From the NCBI RefSeq assembly GCF_031326345.1, contig NZ_CP133671.1, positions 5,022,001 to 5,086,000 of the forward strand: 64,000 bases of DNA, in the 5' to 3' direction. Origin of the DNA: Aureispira sp. CCB-E (lineage in GTDB: Bacteria; Bacteroidota; Bacteroidia; Chitinophagales; Saprospiraceae). This document shows positions 52,858 to 61,021 of this stretch, piece after piece. The notes under the pieces are model-generated. The model did not search any database, had not been told where the DNA came from, and saw nothing but the letters and a program-made list of their open reading frames with translations. The position numbers and the translations under genes were made by a program. How positions within the stretch are numbered: position 1 is the stretch's first letter; the number at the start of each line of letters is the position of its first letter.

Positions 52858-53706
52858 TTAGTGTGCTTCAGGAGTTTTTGAAATCGCTTTTTCGCCTACA
52901 ATATAGCTAACCGATAAACTAGGAGTAACTCCTAAAATAGTATGATAACTAGTAGCGATATCTATTTTAAGTCCTCGCATATTTAATCCCAAACCAAAAC
53001 TAGCCATCACTGGAGTCGTAGATACACCTGCTCGAATGTATAAAATGTGAATAGGATGATACTCGATCCCAAAACGACCATTAAACGGATTATCCAAATC
53101 TTTTTCGATTTCTGCTGTTAGTCTCAATTGATTAGATGGCAGGTAAGCAACTCCCAATTTGAATAAAGATGGTAGGACATCTCCATTCGGCAATTGAACT
53201 TGAACAGGGCTAAATGTATGGGCAGCAATATGGAATTGCTTGCTTACCTTAGCCAAAATTCCTAATTCGAAGGTAAAAGAGTGTGCCGTACCATATTCTC
53301 CTATCCTAGTTCCCAAATAATTAAATTGAGCTCCAATAGACATACGCTTGAACAATTTTCGAGCATAAGAAAGACCTATTTTTTGCTCGTTGTATTTGCC
53401 ATATCCAAAATAATGCACACTTAACCCTATTGTGCCGATTGATTTATGGGGGTACGCTACTCCAAACAAAAAAGAATTCAACCCATCTGCCACCAAAAAT
53501 CGTCGTTCACCATAAGCTGTAAATGACAAATGTTCCAAATATCCCAAACCTGCTTGATTGGTAAAAATGCTATTGATGTCTGTAAAAGTTAAACTAGCAT
53601 TCCCCATAGCAGCTCCTCTAGCTCCCGCATTTTGTGGAATTCCGTTTTGAGCAAAAACGGCAAGATAAAAACAGTTTAAGAAAAATGTTAGTATTATTTT
53701 TTTCAT
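52858..53706 (-). CDS. PorV/PorQ-like outer-membrane protein
   Basis: Start placed at the ATG at 53706, because the product then begins with a signal peptide (MKKIILTFFLNCFYLAVFAQ); the longer frame adds 12 residues. The 282-residue mature region starts NAGARGAAMGNASLTFTDIN, which is the FadL/PorV-like start, and contains NQAGLG and GRFGIEYHPIHILYIRAGV. T9SS uses PorV and PorQ, so this may be a T9SS part or a related lipid-type barrel. It lies 11 bases upstream of the helix-hairpin-helix protein. Confidence 0.8.
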   Translation of the reverse strand: MKKIILTFFLNCFYLAVFAQNGIPQNAGARGAAMGNASLTFTDINSIFTNQAGLGYLEHLSFTAYGERRFLVADGLNSFLFGVAYPHKSIGTIGLSVHYFGYGKYNEQKIGLSYARKLFKRMSIGAQFNYLGTRIGEYGTAHSFTFELGILAKVSKQFHIAAHTFSPVQVQLPNGDVLPSLFKLGVAYLPSNQLRLTAEIEKDLDNPFNGRFGIEYHPIHILYIRAGVSTTPVMASFGLGLNMRGLKIDIATSYHTILGVTPSLSVSYIVGEKAISKTPEAH

Positions 53707-54433
53707 ACTAAATGGTTTATAGTAGCGTATTCTGCTAATCATTTTAGCAGTGTATTAAATTTGATAAAGTAGCTTCCCGTAATCCAACAATAAGCTCTAC
53801 AACAACATCAACATCTGCAACAACGGAATTTATAAATCACAAAAATTATTATCTCTATACTTGTTAATAAATGTGTAATTGTAATTAACAATAATATTCC
53901 ATTGGTTTAGAGTATTGTTAAGCTATATTTTTGGCAAAATGATCTGTACAAAATGAGGAATCTAAAGCAGGTATCCAAGCTATTGATGTTTATTTTTTTG
54001 TAATTTTCTTGTAAGGATACTTGTTCAATCTTCTTTTTACATAGAAATATTTCGCAAATGTATTATTTTAGCAGAACATTCAATTGACAGTTCTTTCCAA
54101 AGTGTCACCCACTAAGAACGGCAATGAAAAATTTAAAAACAACTTTTTTAAATTTAATAAAATTTTAACTTCTTCCTTAAAAGTTGCTAAATGGTATTAA
54201 ATTTGGCTACATTTTTATAAATAAGTAGTATTTTCTAGGCATCTTTTATTTTTCTAGCGCACAACTTTGAACACAATTTTTGTTTCGCCGTTAGTAAAGT
54301 ATGCCAATAAAACAAAGTAACAACTTCGGGTATTTTCCCAAATGACTACCACCCAAAAAATAGGTGTTATGTTATTATACAAACTTTATATTTTCAGAAC
54401 GTAGGCAATTAGAGCCTTTTAAACTATTTTCAA
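53707..54433. other. Divergent intergenic region (about 730 bases)
   Basis: Contains promoters for the PorV-like gene (-) and folE (+). A small hairpin CTGCTAA/TTAGCAG lies at 53732-53750 in the PorV-like leader. The rest is AT-rich and I see no gene, repeat or known riboswitch fold. Confidence 0.55.
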
Positions 54434-55132
54434 ATGAACAATGGTAACAAAATGATTTCAGACAAAAAAATGATTGAAATCTACGAAGACATGGGCGATG
54501 AACATATTCTAACCTCTTTAGATACTCCTATGCGGGAGGGAGCCTTTGATCTTTCGGATGATGAAAAAATTGAAAAAATCCAAGAACACTTCTATGAAAT
54601 CATGGATATACTTGGACTAGATTTAACTGACGATAGTTTAAAAGGGACACCTTATCGTGTTGCAAAAATGTATGTAAAGGAAATTTTTAGTGGTCTCAAT
54701 CCTGCCAACAAACCGAAGATAGCTCTCTTTGATAATAAGTATCAATACAAAGGGATGTTGGTCGAAAAAAATATTCTTTTACAATCTACTTGTGAACATC
54801 ATTTTTTGCCGATCTATGGCAAAGCCCATGTAGCTTATATTGCTAATGGAAATGTCATTGGTCTTTCTAAAATCAACAGAATAGTACAGCATTATGCCAA
54901 ACGTCCTCAGGTTCAAGAGCGCTTGAGTATGCAAATCCTAGAAGATCTAAAAACGGCTTTAGGGACAGAAGATGTAGCAGTTTATGTCGATGCCAAACAT
55001 ATGTGTGTCTCTTCACGAGGTATTAAAGATATTTCTAGCAGCACTGTCACAACAGCTTATAGTGGCAAATTTAATGAAGAAGCTACTCGAAAAGAGTTTT
55101 TAGCAGCTATCCACAGCCAACAAGATTACTAA
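54434..55132 (+). CDS. folE: GTP cyclohydrolase I
   Basis: FolE turns GTP into dihydroneopterin triphosphate, the first step of folate and pterin synthesis. The 232-residue enzyme has zinc ligands C120 and H123 (STCEHHFLPI) and C191 (KHMCVSSRG), and the motifs GTPYRVAKMYVKEIFSG and GLSKINRIVQHYAKRPQVQERL. The first ATG adds a short tail before M7; either may be used. It stands alone, and a 47-bp palindrome follows 143 bases later. Confidence 0.96.
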   Translation: MNNGNKMISDKKMIEIYEDMGDEHILTSLDTPMREGAFDLSDDEKIEKIQEHFYEIMDILGLDLTDDSLKGTPYRVAKMYVKEIFSGLNPANKPKIALFDNKYQYKGMLVEKNILLQSTCEHHFLPIYGKAHVAYIANGNVIGLSKINRIVQHYAKRPQVQERLSMQILEDLKTALGTEDVAVYVDAKHMCVSSRGIKDISSSTVTTAYSGKFNEEATRKEFLAAIHSQQDY

Positions 55133-55750
55133 AAACTGTTTGACAAGACCTACAGCATGGAAAAAATCATAGATTCTCAATATTAAAAGAGAGAGGCTCC
55201 ACAAGAGCAGATTTAGTAAAACAAGCAGAGCTTATCTCTTAAGGTTTCTTTAGGACTTTTGTTCTTTAAATTAGAATAGGAAGCGTGGCTTTTCTTTAAA
55301 AGAAAAGCCACGCTTCCTATTTACCCCTCTTATATCTGTCAATCAACCAGATAGCAATCCCATCAACAACTTACAGAACAGCCTCTAATTAATATAAATT
55401 AAAAACATAAAACATATACATAATATAAAAAACACTAAGGTACAATTCCTAAATTGAAATATTTTTTTTCATATTTTAAATCTTTTTTTCTACAAAAATT
55501 CCAATAAAACCACTTAAAAATCTATTTATTTTACTAACTTAACAGTAACCAATATTTAATGCCGCAAAACTCAAATATAACCAAACTTTATTTCATTCGG
55601 ATTGTTTTCCAAATAGGAAACAAATAAGTTTTTATTGCGTATATTAAAAACTGAATGCCAATTACTTAGAAACTGGCACAATATTCACCTTACTATGAAT
55701 GATAAGTTACCTCACTAGTTGAGTAACCAATACGATACAACCTAGCAAAT
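55133..55750. other. Intergenic region after folE
   Basis: Holds the 47-bp palindrome at 55275-55321. The part after it (55322-55750) is very AT-rich, with no gene seen, and should contain the promoter for the small lipoprotein gene. Confidence 0.55.
55275..55321. terminator. 47-bp near-perfect palindrome after folE
   Basis: Twenty-three bases (starting AATAGGAAGCGTGGCTTTTC) are the exact complement of the following 23 around a single central base. It lies 143 bases after the folE stop. It may be a two-way terminator, or a cruciform-forming or protein-binding site. Confidence 0.6.
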
Positions 55751-56194
55751 ATGAAAAATTCCCTACTCACTAACTTTTTATTTTCTTTTTTACTTTTTTT
55801 ATTTATAGTTTCTTGCAATGATCATAAAAACAATGAAACTTTCGGAACGAGTATCTTGGATACCATGTCAAATGAAAAAATAGGCCATAGCACTCGTGCG
55901 TTTGTAGAAGAAAAAGAAGAAACTATGGTAAGTTTTACGGTGATCTACAACGGTGATCTTACCAAAATGACTACAGATGAGAACAGTGCATTCAAAAAAT
56001 TGATTGAAAATTATAACTTAGAAATACAAAAACCTTTTGAAATTGATGAGGAAAACAAAGGAATTGTCTTAGTTCCTCAAGCGCCACTAGCCGCTCCTAT
56101 CAAAGTAGGAAAAGAAATATCACTAGTAGATGAAGTTTTGATGGTGGAAGTTGACAATGTAACAAAAGAAAAAGACGAAAAAGATCCTTCTTAA
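55751..56194 (+). CDS. Hypothetical lipoprotein (147 aa)
   Basis: The signal ends in a lipobox LFIVSC near residue 22. The mature part is acidic with short strands (VSFTVIYNGDLTKMTTDEN, KKLIENYNLEI) and a charged tail. No family recognised. It is followed by a clear terminator at 56227 and should be a single-gene transcript. Confidence 0.68.
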   Translation: MKNSLLTNFLFSFLLFLFIVSCNDHKNNETFGTSILDTMSNEKIGHSTRAFVEEKEETMVSFTVIYNGDLTKMTTDENSAFKKLIENYNLEIQKPFEIDEENKGIVLVPQAPLAAPIKVGKEISLVDEVLMVEVDNVTKEKDEKDPS

Positions 56195-56226
56195 AAATAC
56201 ATTAATAGTAAACCTTAGAATATGGG

Positions 56227-56261
56227 AGCTGCCTGACATAAATCAGGCAGCTATTTTTTTT
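56227..56261 (+). terminator. Rho-independent terminator after the lipoprotein gene
   Basis: AGCTGCCTGA pairs perfectly with TCAGGCAGCT around six bases and is followed by eight T residues. Confidence 0.92.
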
Positions 56262-56296
56262 AACTATACTTTTTTATGAACGATTACTTATTACAT

Positions 56297-56436
56297 TACT
56301 CCGTTGAAAAATCGTATTAGTTTGATTATCAGCAAGATGTATCTTTGTTGGCTTTTATACTAAAAGATTGATAATCAAACTAATGCAAGATGCTTTTTTA
56401 CGTTTTTCGTAAGAAAACTAAAAAATCAACGGAGTA
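56297..56436. repeat. Nested inverted-repeat element (140 bp)
   Basis: Outer arms TACTCCGTTGA (56297-56307) and TCAACGGAGTA (56426-56436) are exact complements. Inside lie second arms ATTAGTTTGATTATC (56316-56330) and GATAATCAAACTAAT (56370-56384), also perfect, and within these small stems AAGAT/ATCTT and CTTTT/AAAAG. This could be a structured RNA gene, a miniature mobile element or a cruciform-type site. Confidence 0.6.
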
Positions 56437-56472
56437 TTATTATTATAAATAATCATCAAAAAAAATTCTATA

Positions 56473-56490
56473 AACCACGCAGTAGCAGCG
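56473..56490 (-). repeat. Dispersed palindromic repeat, copy d
   Basis: AACCACGCAGTAGCAGCG matches the right arm of copy g on the opposite face. It is between the nested element and the end of the dehydrogenase gene. Confidence 0.55.
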
Positions 56491-56515
56491 ATTATTTTTT
56501 TAATACATTTGCATG

Positions 56516-57379
56516 CTATCTACGCGCCAAATACTGGTGAATAGACGCAAAATCTAAACGCCCCATACCTGCCATTTTAGCTTCTGCAAAAAGTTCCTTT
56601 GCTAAATTTGCTAAATACAGTGGCTGTTCTTGTTCATAGGCTGTTATTGCCGCCAAATGCAAATCTTTATGCATCCACTCTAATGGAAACTGCACCTCGT
56701 AATCTGATGTTCGAATCATTTCTGCTTTGAATTTTGTAAAAGGTGCCGTAACTACTAAATTTGGAAGTGTATCCAATAAAAATTCCTTAGACAAACCTAA
56801 TTTCTCCCCTAATAAAACTGCTTCTGAAAAAATTAACATAGATTGAGCAAGCAATATATTCACTAACATTTTAAATGCTGCTCCTTTGGTCGTTTTGCCC
56901 AAATGCAAGACTTTCTTTCCCATCATATCTAAATAGGGTCGAATACGTGCCAATACAACTTTTTCTGCTCCAATAAAAAAAACTAATTCGGCATTTTCAG
57001 CTTGCGGCTTCGTTCCCGCTACAGGCGCATCTACAAAAACTTGCCCCGAACGGCTAGCCGCTTTACTGACGAGGTCACTAAAAGATGGATTGACTGTTGA
57101 ACAATCTACCCATAAAGCATTTTTTTTCATCATTGACAACACCCCTTCTTGTCCCAAGAATAATGCTTCCACAACTTCTGGTGTTGACAACATACTAAAC
57201 ACCAAGTCAGCATCTTTAACGGCTTCCTGAGCCGAGGCAGCAACAATAGCCCCTTTTTTTTCTAGTGCATTCATGCTTGCCGCAGACCTATTCCAGACCG
57301 TTAACTCAACTTGATGTTTTAATAAATTAGCTGCCATCCGACTCCCCATAATTCCTAATCCAATAAACGTAACTTTCAT
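56516..57379 (-). CDS. 3-hydroxyisobutyrate-dehydrogenase-family NAD(P)-dependent oxidoreductase
   Basis: A 287-residue beta-hydroxyacid dehydrogenase. The nucleotide motif IGLGIMGSRMA is at 5-15, the substrate motif DAPVAGTKPQAENAELVF near 115-133, and the catalytic lysine sits in KTTKGAAFKMLVN near 168-173. Members reduce or oxidise small beta-hydroxyacids or semialdehydes (tartronate semialdehyde, succinate semialdehyde, glyoxylate). An AraC-type regulator lies upstream on the same strand with a 205-base gap, so this may be its target. Confidence 0.9.
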   Translation of the reverse strand: MKVTFIGLGIMGSRMAANLLKHQVELTVWNRSAASMNALEKKGAIVAASAQEAVKDADLVFSMLSTPEVVEALFLGQEGVLSMMKKNALWVDCSTVNPSFSDLVSKAASRSGQVFVDAPVAGTKPQAENAELVFFIGAEKVVLARIRPYLDMMGKKVLHLGKTTKGAAFKMLVNILLAQSMLIFSEAVLLGEKLGLSKEFLLDTLPNLVVTAPFTKFKAEMIRTSDYEVQFPLEWMHKDLHLAAITAYEQEQPLYLANLAKELFAEAKMAGMGRLDFASIHQYLARR

Positions 57380-57560
57380 ACTTGTTATTTTTACAGTGAA
57401 CTGCCTACAAAAAACTGTTTATCAATTCGCTAAAAAGCATTTCAAAACAATCAATTGTAGACTCTTATTTTAAAGAACAAGACCAAGATACTTGCCTTTT
57501 ATCAATTAAAATATCCGATAAAAAGCAGAAATAACAGATTTGCATCAAAATGATTTATCA

Positions 57561-57582
57561 ATAGTTAGCTGCGCTGCTACTA
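57561..57582 (+). repeat. Dispersed palindromic repeat, left-arm copy e
   Basis: ATAGTTAGCTGCGCTGCTAC matches the left arm of copy g exactly. It sits just after the end of the AraC gene (minus strand). Confidence 0.6.
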
Positions 57583-57584
57583 AT

Positions 57585-58463
57585 TTATAGCAAGAAGTCT
57601 TTATTCTTAGAAAGACTATATTGCTTAGGAGATAAACCAAATCTTCCTTTAAACTCTTTGATAAAATAAGATATATTCTCATATCCCGTTGCCACCCCCA
57701 ACTCCGTTACACTAACCTCTCTTTCATTTAATATAGATAGAGCCTTGTCTAGTCGCTTGTTTTTAATCCATTTTTGAGGTGTACAACCAAAAGAAGCTTT
57801 AAAATCTCTTCTAAATGTACTTAAACTTCTCCCCGTTAGATAAGCGTAATCCGCAACTTTTAGAGGCTTACTAAAGTTAGCTTCCATAAAGCTTTTGATG
57901 TGGCGTTTCTTTGGAAGTGTTAAACGAAATAAGAAACTAGCAAGTTCTTGCTCTACTCCTAAGGCATCTAACAAATGCAACATTTCTAGTATTTTTAAAT
58001 GTAGAAAATGCTTATCTTTTAAATGTGGATTGCTGTAGATGGTAATAAGGGAATCTGCAAATGATTGTAATGTAGTTTCTATCTTAAACTTTAAATAGTT
58101 GGGGATATTTTCTTTAGTAGTTTTTGTACTTTTAGCTACAGACAAAAAATCTTGAATGAGTAAATCATCAAAATAAAAAAGTAAACTTTTGAACATTTCT
58201 TTTTGAGGTAACAAATCGGATATGACATACATTCCTCTAGGAATAAAGAGCATCTCTCCTGCTTTGGCAACTAATAACTGCCCATCATAATTTCTAATAT
58301 GCTGCTCCCCTGACAAAACCATCGAAATGACGTGATTAGAAATATAGCCTTCTCGACGGAGCACAGGACGGTTTAACGCTTTACTTAAAATGCAAACATT
58401 TCCATCCTTCAAAATAATTTGCACTCCCTCTGATTTGAATAATCGCTGTGGTATTAATATCAT
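57585..58463 (-). CDS. AraC-family transcriptional regulator
   Basis: A 292-residue regulator with an N-terminal cupin-like effector domain (about 40-100, AGEMLFIPRGMYV) and a C-terminal AraC HTH pair (about 195-290), with SLSTFRRDFKASFGCTPQKW and ELGVATGYENISYFIKEFKG followed by FGLSPKQY. The upstream region is short of recognised operators. The nearest target is the dehydrogenase gene downstream on the same strand. Confidence 0.93.
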   Translation of the reverse strand: MILIPQRLFKSEGVQIILKDGNVCILSKALNRPVLRREGYISNHVISMVLSGEQHIRNYDGQLLVAKAGEMLFIPRGMYVISDLLPQKEMFKSLLFYFDDLLIQDFLSVAKSTKTTKENIPNYLKFKIETTLQSFADSLITIYSNPHLKDKHFLHLKILEMLHLLDALGVEQELASFLFRLTLPKKRHIKSFMEANFSKPLKVADYAYLTGRSLSTFRRDFKASFGCTPQKWIKNKRLDKALSILNEREVSVTELGVATGYENISYFIKEFKGRFGLSPKQYSLSKNKDFLL

Positions 58464-58735
58464 TTCTCGTTTTGTCCAATAGTCTATTAGAATTCGTAGC
58501 TCTTTGTGCTGCTACTGTGTAGTTTCAGCAAACTACTCTATTATTCAAATAACAATTTAAGGTTGTTTTCATCTAAAAAATAGCACTAAAACACCAAAAA
58601 TCGAATATTTACGTCAAAAAAACAATACATCACCTAGAGATACCCTTGTTGAGAAATTCTTGCAAATAGAATAAAAAATGGATTTAAGTCTCTATTTGAC
58701 CTTAAATCCATTGCCATCCAGTAATGCTCTCTAAT
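58464..58735. other. Intergenic region upstream of the AraC gene
   Basis: AT-rich DNA between the AraC gene start and the end of the small Lacal_2735-type gene, both on the minus strand. It holds a dispersed-repeat copy (58506-58537, listed separately). I see no gene or terminator of note. Confidence 0.5.
58506..58537 (+). repeat. Dispersed palindromic repeat, copy f
   Basis: GTGCTGCTACTGTGTAGTTT followed by CAGCAAACTACT is a diverged copy of the same core (GCTGCTACTGCGTGGTTTCA in copy c). It lies just upstream of the AraC start. Confidence 0.55.
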
Positions 58736-58903
58736 TTAATCTTTTAGTTGTTCTATTTCTTCCAATACTTTTTCAGCCTCCGCGTTTTTTTGAGTACTTG
58801 CTGCCCTATCTATATGCGAAAGTCGAAAAGATTCTTCCATCAACTTTTTGTATTTTGCTTCTAGGATTTCCTTTTTTGTTTTTTTCTTAAACCAACCAAA
58901 CAT
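58736..58903 (-). CDS. Lacal_2735-type small protein (55 aa)
   Basis: A short frame running from ATG at 58901-58903 to TAA at 58736-58738. It begins MFGWFKKKTKKEILEAKYKK, followed by LMEESFRLSHIDRAASTQKN, and has a charged helical end. Small Bacteroidota proteins with this start (MFGxFKKK, then a long charged helix) form the Lacal_2735 family, whose role is not known. It is short but the match in layout is convincing to me; the photolyase gene lies upstream on the same strand. Confidence 0.75.
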   Translation of the reverse strand: MFGWFKKKTKKEILEAKYKKLMEESFRLSHIDRAASTQKNAEAEKVLEEIEQLKD

Positions 58904-58940
58904 AAATATCTTTTTTTAACAGTTAAATGCATCATAACAA

Positions 58941-59001
58941 TAGTTAGCTGCGCTGCTACTACGTGGTCGTTGAAACCACGCAGTGACAGCGCAGCTAACT
59001 A
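58941..59001. repeat. Dispersed palindromic repeat, complete copy g
   Basis: This is the only complete copy. The left arm TTAGCTGCGCTGCTACTACG and the following TGGT are paired with the right arm ACCACGCAGTGACAGCGCAG and CTAA, with two or three mismatches over about 24 bp and a loop CGTTGAA. It lies between the photolyase (stop at 59068) and the Lacal_2735-type gene (start at 58903). Confidence 0.8.
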
Positions 59002-59067
59002 AAAGAACTACTATCATAAATTATACGATTAGCAATTATAGTAGTATTAAAAACACGGTTACAATTC

Positions 59068-60348
59068 CTATTTTATTCCTTGCTTGTAAGTTTCTAAGGC
59101 ACGCTCTCGAGCCATTTTGTGCTCTACCATTGGTTCAGGATATTCCTTTGTGTTGTATTCTGGAACCCATTTTTTAACGTACGCTTCCTTTTTATCAAAT
59201 TTAGTAAATTGAGTAATTGGATTAAAAATTCTAAAATAAGGGGCTGCATCACATCCTGTTCCCGCTGCCCACTGCCAGTTTCCATTATTGGCAGACAAAT
59301 CATAATCCAACAACTTTTTGGCAAAATAAGCCTCTCCCCAACGCCAATCGATCAACAAATGTTTGCATAAGAAGCCAGCAACAATCATCCGAACTCGATT
59401 GTGCATATAGCCTGTTTTGTTCAGTTGGCGCATTCCTGCATCAACCATTGGATAGCCTGTTTTTCCTTCGCACCATAACTGAAACTCTTTTTCATTATTC
59501 CGCCAAGCAATATCATCGTACTTTGCTCTAAAATTATGCTTGACTACTTTCGGAAAATGATATAAAATTTGCATAAAAAATTCTCGCCAAATCAATTCGC
59601 TCAAAAAAGTTTCATCGCTTGGTTTTAATGTTGCAATTATTTGACGAACACTTACCGTCCCAAAACGTAGGTGAGGGCTTAAATAACTGGTTGCATCTTC
59701 ACTAGGAAAGTCTCTAAGTTCTTTATAATGCTGCAACTCTGACAAATCATAAGGCTTGACTTCAATTGAAGAACGTTTAAAATCAATGTCCGCCAGATTA
59801 GGAAAATCAAAACTTGTTTGATAAAATTGCTTGTAATCTTGAATTGCTTTGGGTTGAATAGACGCTCGATCAAAATGCTCCAACCACTTATTCTTATAAG
59901 GAGTATAAACAACATAAGGATCTCCGTCATCTTTTAAAATATCCTTCTCTTCAAAAATAACTTGATCCTTAATTCGGTGCAACGCTATTCCCTCCTTTTC
60001 CAACAAATCGGACACTTCTTTGTCTCTAATTCTAGCATAAGGCTCGTAATCTTTATTGGTATAAGCCACGGTAATATCAAACTCTTGCAATAAGTCTTTC
60101 CAAACATCCACTGGCTTTCCCTTTCGACACAACAAAGAGGCCCCCTGCTCTTTGAGTCTATCATCCATATCTTTTAAGGAATCATAAATAAATGTCAGTC
60201 GAGCATCGTCCCTTGGCAACTCCTTCAGTATATTATTATCAAAAATAAACAAAGGCAATACAGGATACTCATCCTCTAAAGCTGCCAACAATCCCAAATT
60301 ATCTTCTAATCTTAAATCTCTCCGAAACCAAAATATACTTACCTTCAT
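59068..60348 (-). CDS. phr: Deoxyribodipyrimidine photolyase
   Basis: A 426-residue enzyme of the class I CPD photolyase/cryptochrome family, which uses light, FAD and an antenna chromophore to split UV dimers. Marks are FWFRRDLRLEDN at the start, MRQLNKTGYMHNRVRMIVAGF and LLIDWRWGEAYFAKKLLDYD, then the FAD-binding NNGNWQWAAGTGCDAAPYFR. Length and motifs fit CPD photolyase rather than the 6-4 type. The start at 60348 is an ATG. Light repair is consistent with a surface-water lifestyle. Confidence 0.94.
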   Translation of the reverse strand: MKVSIFWFRRDLRLEDNLGLLAALEDEYPVLPLFIFDNNILKELPRDDARLTFIYDSLKDMDDRLKEQGASLLCRKGKPVDVWKDLLQEFDITVAYTNKDYEPYARIRDKEVSDLLEKEGIALHRIKDQVIFEEKDILKDDGDPYVVYTPYKNKWLEHFDRASIQPKAIQDYKQFYQTSFDFPNLADIDFKRSSIEVKPYDLSELQHYKELRDFPSEDATSYLSPHLRFGTVSVRQIIATLKPSDETFLSELIWREFFMQILYHFPKVVKHNFRAKYDDIAWRNNEKEFQLWCEGKTGYPMVDAGMRQLNKTGYMHNRVRMIVAGFLCKHLLIDWRWGEAYFAKKLLDYDLSANNGNWQWAAGTGCDAAPYFRIFNPITQFTKFDKKEAYVKKWVPEYNTKEYPEPMVEHKMARERALETYKQGIK

Positions 60349-60547
60349 ATCTTTGTTTTAATACTCATTTTGATGTGTTTGATTTTAAAACAAAAATGCA
60401 AGAATTGGGTTTAAAGAATTTTAAGATTTATACCTATACTTCATCATGACTAAAAGCATTTGGCAAGAAAGAATCTGGACATCCAGCAGTGTTATTGGAG
60501 ATTTAAGTTCAAAAGGTAGTTTCATGATTTAGTTTTATAATAAAAAG

Positions 60548-60952
60548 CTACTCCCCTCCTCCCATTGGGGTACAAAGTTCAATGATAAAGCCATTCAAGT
60601 CTCTAATATAAGCTACATCCTGCCCCCAAGGTTTGGTTTGCAATGCTGAGAGCAATACGGCCCCATGTTCAACAGCTCTATCTACTGCCTTTTGAACATC
60701 GGATGTTGTAAACGCTAACTCTATTCCAAATGGTTTCTGTTCTAAACGGCTTGTGACAAAACCATCTTTAAGATTGGAAGTAGCTAGTTCTAAATTCGCA
60801 AATGCTATAGTGGTCGCTCCTGAAACTATTTCTCCATAATCTTGCTCAGGGGTTATAAATTTTTGCTCAAACCCTAAGGCATTTTGATAAAAAACCATTG
60901 TTTGAGGTACATCTTTTACATAAAGTATGGTGTATGCATATTGAATATCCAT
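60548..60952 (-). CDS. VOC/glyoxalase-superfamily protein
   Basis: A 134-residue protein with paired beta-alpha-beta units: AYTILYVKDVPQTMVFYQNALGFE and, later, WGQDVAYIRDLNGFIIELCTP. This is a vicinal-oxygen-chelate fold and the family ranges from glyoxalase to antibiotic-resistance enzymes. The E of IELCTP is the usual metal ligand. Substrate unknown. It lies alone between photolyase and RluA. Confidence 0.88.
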   Translation of the reverse strand: MDIQYAYTILYVKDVPQTMVFYQNALGFEQKFITPEQDYGEIVSGATTIAFANLELATSNLKDGFVTSRLEQKPFGIELAFTTSDVQKAVDRAVEHGAVLLSALQTKPWGQDVAYIRDLNGFIIELCTPMGGGE

Positions 60953-61021
60953 AGCGTCTAATATTTTTTATGAGTTTAATTGCATTAATAAAAATTCTTA
61001 ACCCTACGTTCAATCCTATCC

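Larger units (their letters stand above)
56195..56515. other. Intergenic region with terminator, nested repeat and dispersed repeat
   Basis: Between the convergent lipoprotein (+) and dehydrogenase (-) genes this holds a terminator (56227-56261), a nested inverted-repeat element (56297-56436) and a dispersed-repeat copy (56473-56490), each listed separately. There is no open frame of note. Confidence 0.6.
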
